Source: Stictocephala bisonia (lineage: Eukaryota > Arthropoda > Insecta > Hemiptera > Membracidae). Taken from it: 64,000 bases of DNA. The notes below the pieces were generated by a model that saw only the letters and a program-made list of their open reading frames with translations, was not told where the DNA came from and made no database searches. The position numbers and the translations under genes were made by a program. Shown one piece after another: positions 23,870-32,785 of the stretch (the first letter of the stretch is position 1; every line of letters starts with the position of its first letter). The stretch covers positions 124,001 through 188,000 of the forward strand of contig JAQJVL010001208.1 in assembly GCA_035578905.1 (NCBI GenBank), read 5' to 3'.

Positions 23870-23917
23870 TTTATATATATAAAAATAATAACACAGCAAT
23901 CTTTTTGGTGTTTTTAA

Positions 23918-23963
23918 TTTTCAAGATCGATTTCAGTCTCGTAAGACTATCATCAGTTGAAAA
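23918..23963 (-). ncRNA. Hammerhead ribozyme-like motif, left arm
   Basis: On the minus strand this is the same 46-nt motif as at 24497-24542: TTTTCAA, CTGATGA (complement of 23950-23956), a 5-bp stem II with a TACG loop, GAAA, ATCGAT, C, then TTGAAAA. The two flanks pair as a 7-bp stem I. One extra U lies between CUGAUGA and stem II. Confidence 0.6.
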
Positions 23964-23979
23964 ACAGAATATAAATAGG

Positions 23980-24387
23980 GTTATAAATATACTACAACAT
24001 AACTACTCTACTACGAATAATGAAAACAAATACAATAATTCTGGAATTTATAAAATTAAATGTTCGACTTGTCCTAAATATTACATTGGCCAAACAGGAA
24101 GAAGTTTTAGTAGAAGATTCAAAGAACACATACCAAAAAACAAACATCAAAATTTATCAACATTTGCTGAACATTTAATACAAGAAAACCATAATATTTC
24201 ATCAATTGAAGAAAATTTAGACATTATACATTTTGCACCTAAAAGTAAAAAACTAGATGCTATTGAAAAATTTTACATATACAAAAACACAAAAGAAAAC
24301 CCATCATTATTACTCAACGATCAAATAAAATTTCACTCAAATATTATGTTTGATTCTATCATGAAGATGCAAAATTATAAAATTTAA
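23980..24387 (+). pseudogene. GIY-YIG endonuclease domain of a Penelope-like element
   Basis: The uninterrupted frame runs from 23905 and ends at 24387. Residues from about 23980 on are element protein; the first ~25 codons lie in the inverted arm and are not expected to belong to it. Counting from 23905, GIY is at 47-49 and YIG at 60-62. A CxxC pair (C53, C56) lies between them, then GQTGRSFSRRFKEH (R70, R71, H75) and a candidate metal-binding E121 in LDAIEKF. These are the GIY-YIG nuclease hallmarks, and the Cys pair is typical of Penelope-like elements. In a full element this domain follows the reverse transcriptase and nicks target DNA. The catalytic domain looks intact, but the protein is truncated and has no evident promoter or start of its own. 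Confidence 0.75.
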
Positions 24388-24496
24388 CAAGATCTACAAC
24401 TTATCCATCTACATTTTTATTTAAATTTTTATAATGTCAGCTGTTAAATTAATTATTCTAAAATTAAGTATATTTATAACCCTATTTATATTCTGT

Positions 24497-24542
24497 TTTT
24501 CAACTGATGATAGTCTTACGAGACTGAAATCGATCTTGAAAA
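24497..24542 (+). ncRNA. Hammerhead ribozyme-like motif, right arm
   Basis: In order: stem I 5' strand TTTTCAA (24497-24503), CTGATGA (24504-24510), one extra T, stem II AGTCT/AGACT with TACG loop (24512-24525), GAAA (24526-24529), and a self-complementary ATCGAT acting as a minimal stem III. Then comes C24535 as the predicted cleavage site and stem I 3' strand TTGAAAA (24536-24542), fully complementary to the 5' strand. The architecture is the minimal type I hammerhead reported for Penelope-like elements, where short stem III favours a dimeric form. The extra U before stem II is the main deviation. Self-cleavage is inferred, not shown. Confidence 0.6.
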
Positions 24543-24596
24543 TTAAAAACACCAAAAAGATTGCTAAGTGTTATTATTTTTATATATATATATATA

Positions 24597-26179
24597 AATA
24601 TATTAAGCAATCTATAAGCTACAAATGTCAAAAAATATTACTTTTTTAACAAGCTTTGTACATTTTTCAAGCAATCTGATATAACAAAGGGAGAGGGAGA
24701 AAGTTTTTGCCAGTTACCTGATACCAATTATTTTATAAGTTGTCACTGATATCCAGAAGATTCCGAAAGTGTGATCCGGAACCATCCAGACCCCTGCTAG
24801 AAATGACTAATACTTCCAAAAGCAAATTAAGCACCATATTAGAACATTTTCACACTATCTAGGAGCTTCCCGATAGGCCAAGCAACCACAAATGCCTACC
24901 GCACCTCACCGCAGAGAGAGGTCTGCAGCAACAATACTCAGAATTATAGGTTACGTAAGCAGGCAGACGATTCAACTTTCTACTAAATGACGATATCCGG
25001 TTTCAGCCAAAAACTTACGAATAACAGTGGAACACTTGGGAAACCGGCAAACAATGTTGAAGACCATGAACGAGCAACACACAACTTATGTAGAAGTAAA
25101 AGCAGTTATGTATCAGGTTATTATAAACTCATGGTGGGTTGAGTGTATTAACGAGAGTTCAAATTTCACAGACGATAAAAAGAGTTAATATATCAGGCTT
25201 ACTAAACTAAAATTGTGTCCCTACATCAGGAGACGGGTGTTGGTGTTGGTAAATATTTTGTCTAAAAAGTAGCGTTTGAGTACGTAAAGGAACGTTGGCT
25301 ATAATTGAGCTGACTTTACGTAAGTCTTCCTAAAAACTGTTCACAGCTTTATATTTGTTTAAGGCATGGCGTGAGTAGGCTACTATGAAGCACTCAGTGA
25401 CTCGTTCGTCACCAATTCCTAATGACGGAGAAGGAAATGTTACATATAACTTTTCAGGTATTCAATAGAAAAATTATGCTACAGTATTTGCTTCTAAAAC
25501 TAATCCCTAACTTGTGTTATTGTTGAAATCTCACTCACAGTTAAGATGTTGAAATACACCTCTATACATACAAATATAAAATATCAGTATATAATTAATG
25601 AAAATATGAGCCATACAAATTGCTAGTTAAATGAATTAATAATGTGTGATGTCTGTCGTATTATGTGTAAAACAACCTGAAGCGGATAGTCCTCACCAAT
25701 CACGAACCCTCCTGACCTTCCAACTCAGTATCTTTTCAGGAGAAAGCGTCATAGAGGATAGAGTAAAATATAATGAAATAGGTAAGTAATGAGGAAAAGG
25801 TCTGTATTTAGTAACTTAATACTTTGTCTTCTCGTGAGCCTTCCTAGACAAACTTGAAATTACGCTTTTATGCTAATATGGCAGTGAAAGGGCCCAGTAT
25901 CAATTCTGTGTAACAAAAAAGTTCAAATCTGTTGGCTCCAGACATAAGCGTTTCACCAGAACATCCGGTTTCTAAATATTCCAACCAACTCTCACAATCA
26001 TTTCTCGAAAAATGCTTTCTTGAAGCATTACAGTCATCAACAGTTTGACTATTACAGACCTTTACGCCAAAGACAAGTTCAATATTCTGGTTCAATATCA
26101 TAACTGAGGAATTTTATTGAGTTCCATAGAAACAATTGTTTATTGGCGAGTGGATGAAAACACTGCAGCTTGACTTTCC
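24597..26179. other. Intergenic DNA, no gene identified
   Basis: The minus-strand frame at 25868-26101 (77 residues) lies just downstream of the RTE-like fragment and may be decayed element sequence, but I cannot align it convincingly. No other feature is seen. Confidence 0.45.
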
Positions 26180-26500
26180 CTCCATCTCTAGGACCCTTTG
26201 TGAGCTTACAATATTTCCTAAATATTAAAAAGAATCAACTTGTTCGATGTCCAGCTCGGTTACTGCTCCATCCTCGTTTTCAACTTTCCCAAAACTAACT
26301 AGTTTTGCATTTTCCATTGTTTATTTTTAGTCCCAAACTTTCTTTCTTCAAAGATTTCTTCAGTCAAAGATTCTTTTATTCAAATTCTAATACCACATCA
26401 TCGCCGAAGACAAGTGTATTTACCGGTTCTCCTATACCTATACCATAGTTCAGTGTCTCCAGTTCCTTGAGCCCTCCTTCAAGAATAATATTGAAAAGTG
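26180..26500 (-). pseudogene. RTE-like reverse transcriptase fragment
   Basis: The minus-strand reading from about 26500 leftward gives LFNIILEGGLKELETLNYGI, then GIGEPVNTLVFGDDVVLEFE and a stop. This is the reverse transcriptase segment with the catalytic F/YxDD box, here FGDD in place of the usual YADD. After frame changes, LGLKINNGKCKTS and ELDIEQVDSFNILGNIVSS follow, matching the segment just after the active site in RTE-type elements. At least two frame changes and several stops make it dead. Family assignment rests on motif order and spacing. Confidence 0.65.
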
Positions 26501-26786
26501 TATAGGAATACTATTCAATTTCAGTTTTCACTTCAAAGGTGTAGGTGTGTACACATTTTCTATGTTAACTTTATATTTAGTGTCCTTGACACTTTTTCCA
26601 TGACACAGAGTCATATTTTCTGTTATTTTCGTCAGTTTGGTTACCTAGGCATAGAGGCCTACTAAAAGTAATAATTAATAAATAGTAAATTTAATTAATT
26701 AGTAAATTTCATAATAATAAATAGCAAATTAAAGTTAAAAATATGTTCTCACCAAACTAAAATATAAGTGTATATAATAATAATTA
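26501..26786. other. AT-rich spacer between RTE-like fragments
   Basis: No feature is recognised. It separates two fragments of the same kind of element that face opposite ways. Confidence 0.5.
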
Positions 26787-27190
26787 GAGTTGTCCTCCTT
26801 TGAGGAGCCGAAACCTGCGTTTTTGGCACACATTCCGAAAAGAAACTTATCTCTGTTAAGAGAAATATATTACGAAAAATGTTTGAAAAAATTAAGGAAG
26901 GTGAAATGTGGAGAGTAAAGAACATCGGGAAATTAGAGAATTTTTCAAACGACCTGACATAATAGCATAATTAAAAAGTAGGAGAAAAAAGTAGGAGTAA
27001 GAAAGACCGACCACGTCATCAAAAACACGGAACCAAGCAATACGAAGTAGGAGCCCTACTGGAAGAAGGCCTCGACGAGGCAGACCGAAACTCCACTGGA
27101 AAGACCAGGTCATCTAAAACATGATTAACACAATGCAAAGGAAGAGGTTATAGTGGAGGCAACGTGTTCGTGAGACCAAGTATGAGCCAT
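26787..27190 (+). pseudogene. RTE-like retroelement C-terminal fragment
   Basis: A plus-strand frame reads VVLL, a stop, then GAETCVFGTHSEKKLISVKR and NILRKMFEKIKEGEMWRVKN. After frame changes it continues HVIKNTEPSNTK and GRRPRRGRPKLHWKDQVI. This is the usual end of RTE-like polyproteins: a GAETW-like box, an RKILRKIF-like box, then an Arg/Gly-rich GRPxxRW box. It lies beyond the reverse transcriptase in the parent element. Several stops are present. Orientation is opposite to the neighbouring fragment at 26180-26500, so the two are either separate insertions or one inverted copy. Confidence 0.7.
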
Positions 27191-28794
27191 GGAAGTAAGT
27201 GACAAACACCAAATATAATCTTGGCAACTCTCCACAAAGAAAATCATTTGCCACAGTTTCAAAATTAATATATTTTTTAGTTGATAAATTTCGTTTTGTT
27301 TTAACTACAATGTTTAGATAAATATTTTTAGGCGAATTACTATTTAAAAATTTTATGAAAATTTTTTTAACGTTGTTACAACTACACGTTTGATTCCCCC
27401 TTTCATCTCAAATTACTTTAATCAGGATTAAACGTAAATAAAGACTGTACTAATTAAAAGTTTAATTGTTAATGATGTTTTCCCTATTTTAACTATTGAA
27501 GAACGTAAGTTATTGGTAATCATAGATGGAGATATTCAATATTTTGTTATTCATTCTGCAGCAAGTACAAATTTGTTGTATATAACGACGTCGGAAACTG
27601 TACAGGTATAAATTTAATTTTTACAAATTTGGCACCATCAACAGTTTTTCGTGTAATTTACTAACAATTTTCAATTCACTGGGGTGAAAGTTGAAGAAAT
27701 AACTGTCGTATCTTAGCAAAAATACAAACTGGTTTTCACAGGTTTCTTGCATCTCTTAGTGTTTGTTTAGGTTTTTAGTGGAACAAGCAGTCACCTATAA
27801 ATTTGACCGACAAGCCGAGTTTTACTGGCACTGTTACAGCGAAGTTCACATGGGATTAGTTTTAGTAGTTGAATGCTACAATTGCTGTGATGAGCCGAAT
27901 GTTTGCATCGCCAACTTGTTTACAAATGATCTGCACATGACGTCATGCATTCCTAGCACGGTGTGTATGTGTGTTTGTGTGTGTGTAGGCGCGTGCGCGC
28001 GCAGCTATAGTACTAAGCCTCGTGCCACACTTACGTAACCAATAACTCCCTCTCACTACTGAGTTATGTCACTGAGTATATAATAATTTTATCTGTACTC
28101 TGTGGTCATACGTATATGTACAGATATTACGTTGTAGAGATGGAGAATTGTGAAGTGGTTCTGTTAAAAACAACACTGGATGTAGAATCATCTTTTACAC
28201 AGCTGGCAGGACAACATTCAATATTGAACGTTTTATCTAAGAGAACAAAATGATGTCAATAAGAAAATTTCAAAACTCATTTCAGCACAGCAAGATCCTG
28301 CATAGGTAGGACATAGCAAAACCTGTGTAAAAACTGGCTGTGTCTCTTTATTTATTTGTTCTTCTCTTTATTTAGAGATTGACAGAGTTTATGAAGCTGA
28401 AATTTTACAAGAAAGATCTCCTTATGGTTTTTTTAAATCATCATTAAGGTTCTAACTATAAAAAGTAGCCATTTAAGAGTTTTTATTATGAAATGTTTAA
28501 GGTCGCTCTGACATGTTTGTGCTACATTTCATCCTCCTAAAGAAGTCTTAAAAGGATTTCTAGACTATAAAATTTACTATAGGTATCTAGTAAAACAGCT
28601 ATAGCTCGAGGTTTTACAGTGTATTAATATGATAGGTTAGAGGAAATACAGAGTAAGGATGAACAAGCTTAGAGACCCACTACATAGCGAAGCATATGTA
28701 TTTGGCTAGTTCTTTATAATCAAATATATAATTTCGTTAAATGTTACTATACAAAAATTCATTAAATATGTGACTGCAATATTTTTATTACAGC
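27191..28794. other. Intergenic DNA, no gene seen
   Basis: The 91-residue frame at 27763-28038 runs into a GT microsatellite at 27960-28000 and has no recognisable domain. Otherwise AT-rich. Confidence 0.5.
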
Positions 28795-28978
28795 GAGGCC
28801 GCAGGCCGAGTTCCTCAAAGGGGCTAAAGGTAAACGCGGAAGACCTCCGAAACGACGTTTTATTAATAACCTACAAGGCAGAGCAACAACAAACGATCCT
28901 CTGGGAGATATGGATGCTACGTCTTCAGTTTGCAATATTCAAATGATTGAAGTTCGGTCTTCCGGTACTACTCAATAA
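28795..28978 (+). CDS. Possible terminal exon encoding an AT-hook, unidentified
   Basis: A strong 3' splice-site-like sequence, ATATTTTTATTACAG, ends near 28794. Directly after it an open frame runs about 60 codons to TAA at 28976-28978. The start reads LKGAKGKRGRPPKRRFINNL, and KRGRPPKRR is a textbook AT-hook that binds the minor groove of AT-rich DNA. The remaining ~38 residues are Thr/Ser/Asp-rich and have no domain I recognise. The first bases, GCGAGGCCGCAGGCCGAG, resemble words that recur near interspersed repeats in this window. The frame may therefore belong to a mobile element rather than to a host gene. Confidence 0.35.
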
Positions 28979-29299
28979 TATGAATCTTTCTATTAGACTT
29001 GAGCACGCTTATTGACGTTTTAGTGAGGCTTTGACGCAAAGTAGCCAAATTCCGTTACAACTTAAATTATTTTATTAAGTATGCCAGTGGAAGTTGATAA
29101 AGTAATTTACTTTAGGGGGCCAGATAACGGAATTTAACCGATTTATGGTTTTGGACAGAAATTGTTATTGATGAAATCTTTGTACAATTAATTGAAGATT
29201 GTTATATATCCTGAACATTTCTATATATAATCAGCTGATATTATTATACACGTGCGGTGGTAATAGTTTATTGCTTGTTGCATGTGTGTAATCGGGGGG

Positions 29300-30007
29300 C
29301 AGTAGTCACCTACACTGTGTTACACGACTACTAGTAGTCACCTACACTGTGTTACACGACTACTAGTAGTCACGTACACAGTGTTACACGACTACTAGTA
29401 GTCACGTACACAGTGTTACACGACTATTAGTAGTCACCTGCATAGTGTTACACGACTACTAGTAGTCACCTGCATAGTGTTACACGACTATTAGTATTCA
29501 CCTGCATAGTGTTACACGACTACTAGTAGTCACCTACACAGTGTTATACGACTACTAGTAGTCACATACACAGTGTTACACGACTACTAGTAGTCACCTA
29601 CACAGTGTTACACGACTACTAGTAGTCACATACACAGTGTTACACGACTACCAGTAGTCACCTACACAGTGTTACACGACTACTAGTAGTCACCTACACA
29701 GTGTTACACGAGTACTAGTAGTCACCAACACTGTGTTACACGACTACTAGTAGTCACCAACACAGTGTTACACGACTACTAGTAGTCACCTAAACAGGGT
29801 TACACGACTGCTAGTAGTCACATACACCGTGTTACACGACCACTAATAGTCACATACACAGTGTTACACGACTACTAGTAGTCACCTACACAGTGTTACA
29901 CGACTACTAGTAGTCACGTACCAGTGTTACACGACTACTAGTAGTCACATACACAGTGTTACACGACTACTAGTAGTCACCAACACTGTGTTACACGACT
30001 GCTTGTA
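29300..30007 (+). repeat. 32-bp minisatellite, about 22 copies
   Basis: The unit TAGTAGTCACCTACACAGTG continues TTACACGACTAC. Every unit junction forms the 14-bp perfect palindrome GACTACTAGTAGTC. Variation is mostly CCTACAC/CATACAC/CGTACAC and ACTGTG/ACAGTG. Confidence 0.92.
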
Positions 30008-31164
30008 GAGTGTAACAGCCTATTTGTTTTACAGTCTACTTGTACAATATTCCAAGTACAATAACTTACTGTAACTATATAATATTATTGTATACTAGGG
30101 GGCATCCCTGCACGCTTTGCGTCCCTGTTAACAGGATTTTAAAACTTATCAGGGCCAAATATTGTAAGCATTATTTCGGAAAAAATAAAACTAAATGAAA
30201 AATAAATAATCTTATCTTTAACAAAAATTATAATATTCAGCTAAGCAGTTACGAAATTTTTACAAAATATGTAATAATATTTGCTATATGTAAAACAAAA
30301 CTTTTTTTACTGTGTCAGGTATTCTTCAAGTGTAGAGCAATTTTTGGGGCCTTGATAATGTTTATTGTATTCGAAGGAGAAAATATTAAAATATTCGTAT
30401 TTTATCAAATTAAATTATAGAGCTTATATATACTTTATTAAAATGTTATTATTACATTAAAATATTCTTTAGAGGGCTAGTTTTATTTTATTTATTTATT
30501 AAATTTAAAAATGTCATAAAACATCTTATAGCCAATTATATTATGGCACTAAGACAAAAAAAAAACAAAATGTAACAGCATGCATAATAATAATTCAGTC
30601 CATGCAGCAAGTGATAAAGTAAGTTTCTTCCTTAAGTCCATGTTGATGTCGGCAATAAATAAGGATAACATAACAGTAATAAAATATGAATAGTAATAAA
30701 TTTAGTATAAATAAAAATAAACAGATATATAAATAATAAGAATAAACATAGTTAAGACATAAAAAGAAAATAAAAATATTATAAATATCTATAAAAAAAA
30801 TATACATACATATGACAGTTTAACAACAGGAATAAAATTATGAAATTAAATATTTGATCATATGTTATTTATTATCAAACCATAAATGATTGGTAACTTA
30901 ATTCATGATGCCTTTTTATTTCTTGCATTGTAATTTTTTAGTTTATAAAAGAAGGCGATTGACTCAAGATGGCTCTAACACTATTTTTTAACAACAGTCA
31001 GATTTAGTAGAAAATATTTAACAACAGCTTAAAAACATATTCAATTAAAGTAAGATATATAATGAAACCTGTTACGAAATAGTAGTGGAATGGTCTGAAA
31101 TTTGTGTATCGTTAAAATAGAAAACAGCTTAGATTATTAAAAAACATAAATTATTGATTTTTTA
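30008..31164. other. AT-rich intergenic DNA with a dispersed repeat end
   Basis: No gene is seen. The minus-strand frame 30595-30807 is a low-complexity Tyr/Phe/Ile-rich product of AT-rich DNA. Confidence 0.5.
30095..30135 (+). repeat. Dispersed repeat end, copy 2 of 3
   Basis: CTAGGGGGCATCCCTGCACG then CTTTGCGTCCC aligns with 14402-14443 and with the minus strand of 55144-55207. This copy abuts the end of the 32-bp array. Confidence 0.6.
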
Positions 31165-31488
31165 CAGTATGTTCTATAGAAAAACCGCTTCAATAGCTCA
31201 ACTAACTCGTTCCGAGAAGTCACAGTATGTTCTATAGACAAACCGCTTCAATAGCTCAATTAACTCGTTCCGAGAAGTCACAGTATGTTCTATAGACAAA
31301 CCGCTTCAATAGCTCAATTAACTCGTTCCGAGAAGTCACAGGATGAAGCTGTTATGTTCTATAGACAAACCACTTCAATAGCTCAACTAACTCGTTCCGA
31401 GAAGTCACAGTATGTTCTATAGACAAACCGCTTCAATAGCTCAACTAACTCGTTCCGAGAAGTCACAGGATGAAGCTGTTATGGAACT
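31165..31488 (+). repeat. 58-bp minisatellite, about 5 copies
   Basis: CAGTATGTTCTATAGACAAA begins units at 31165, 31223 and 31281, with two more in the second half. The last part of each unit is CTCGTTCCGAGAAGTCA. An extra GATGAAGCTGTTA occurs twice, around 31341 and 31468, so the longer unit itself was duplicated. Confidence 0.9.
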
Positions 31489-32492
31489 AATTATATCCTT
31501 CCACTTAACTTTGGTTCATTGAAAAGACGAATTCCTCCATTTGATTAACACTTGGACGCACTTTAAGGAACGTTACAAATTGTTACATCCTGTGCCAATG
31601 ACGTCAAAGGAATATTCACATATGTGCATAGATTCCGAATGTTTCACCTTTAACTCCATATTTTTGAGTGTTGGCCTATACTTTATTTAATGAATGTACA
31701 TGATATGAGCACGTTTAGTGGCATTTGACTTATTTGAGTGTAGGTCTGACGCGCGGTGTTGCCAAGAGTACTGCCAGTAGACCCTACTGCGTTTAACAAA
31801 CGTACAACAAACAATTGCCTGATCCATAAGATTGATTATTAATTTTTGAGGCTGATCGAAGTAATAATCAATCTTAACCAAGTAAAAAAAATCCACTTTA
31901 ATTGATTCAAAAAATAATACAATAAATGAATATATAAATAATGCTATAGCAGAAGTGTCAGAAAACAAAAATGTAAAAGACATTATAAAAAATAAGAAAT
32001 TCTACTATCATAATATAAATAGTAATAAATTCACAATATAAAATAAATAGGTTATAAAACATGTGCATTTAGAGAACTAAAACGCGGTAACAATACGAAC
32101 ATTCGTTTTTTTAATGAAAATTAAAAAAAATACAGTGATAATACGGGCGAAGTATGCTCTCCATAATATCACTGTACGTGTATGGGTGAGCGGGATCACA
32201 CCTATGATCGTACAAAAAAAACCTATGAGGGAGTCATGTTCATTGGGACCTTAGGGTGGGAAGGTAATTTATTAGTCATAACTTTGGTAAAGGCGTTGCT
32301 ATAGTTGCGGCTGGCTTGCATATTCACGCCATTGGTTCTAGGATTCCCAAACTCCTCGTAGGTCCGCCTTACTTATAAAAACATTAAAATAATTTTATTC
32401 ATTAATTCATCGTCCATTCAAACATACAAATGTTACATTCATTCATTCATTCATTTCGACACAAGGCCCCCCTTTGATGTGGATGATTTTCA
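31489..32492. other. Intergenic DNA, no gene seen
   Basis: No gene is supported. It includes an isolated copy of a distant minisatellite monomer (32170-32194) and a CATT microsatellite at 32437-32456. Confidence 0.5.
32170..32194 (+). repeat. Isolated monomer of the 35-bp minisatellite at 56.7 kb
   Basis: These 25 bases, starting CACTGTACGTGTATGGGTGA and ending GCGGG, match exactly the unit that repeats at 56653-57486. The flanks do not continue the repeat. Confidence 0.7.
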
Positions 32493-32785
32493 ATAATCTA
32501 ATCCCAGTGGCTCATCATGAACTCGTCAACTTAGTAGAACGCGTTTGTCACCAAGAGCTCTTTTAGTAGGCTTTTAAATTGATTTTGATTTTGTATTTGT
32601 TTGACGCCTTCCTTGTGCCAATTGATTAATCTGACCCCGACCTGTGATAGCAGGAACTCAACAGCCGGTGTTCTGTGTTGCTGAGCCCGCAAGTTGTCAC
32701 TGCTTCTAGTTTCATAATAGTGAGTGTCCCTACCCCGCACCATGGTGCACTTGGAGCGGTAGTACAGGACCACATCCAACATATA
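32493..32785 (-). pseudogene. Non-LTR retrotransposon C-terminal remnant (jockey/CR1-like)
   Basis: A minus-strand frame of 83 residues holds YETRSSDNLRAQQHRTPAVE, FLLSQVGVRLINWHKEGVK and FKSLLKELLVTNAFY. A stop replaces one residue, and the frame then reads VDEFMMSHWD before the natural-looking stop at about 32493. The pattern YxTR, HRTxxxE, PSQxGVxLxN, LKxFLxxxAFYSxDEF is the usual C-terminus of insect jockey/CR1-type ORF2 proteins after the reverse transcriptase. Upstream coding ends abruptly near 32785 at a TACAGGGTGG sequence, so only this tail remains. Confidence 0.65.

Larger units (their letters stand above)
23870..24596 (+). mobile_element. Penelope-like cassette 2 with inverted arms
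   Basis: The arms are nearly identical inverted copies of about 124-130 bp: 23870-23993 and 24467-24596. Visible differences are few, such as ACACAGCAATC against ACACTTAGCAATC and the length of the TA run. Between them is only the GIY-YIG C-terminal domain of a Penelope-like element. Each arm carries a hammerhead-like core, on the minus strand at the left and the plus strand at the right. Penelope-like elements are reported to have terminal repeats in direct or inverted orientation and to encode hammerhead ribozymes. The missing reverse transcriptase shows this is 5'-truncated. Confidence 0.75.

Noticed and set aside
29300..30007. CRISPR-like repeat with palindromic ends
   Set aside because: It is a contiguous 32-bp tandem repeat without spacers.
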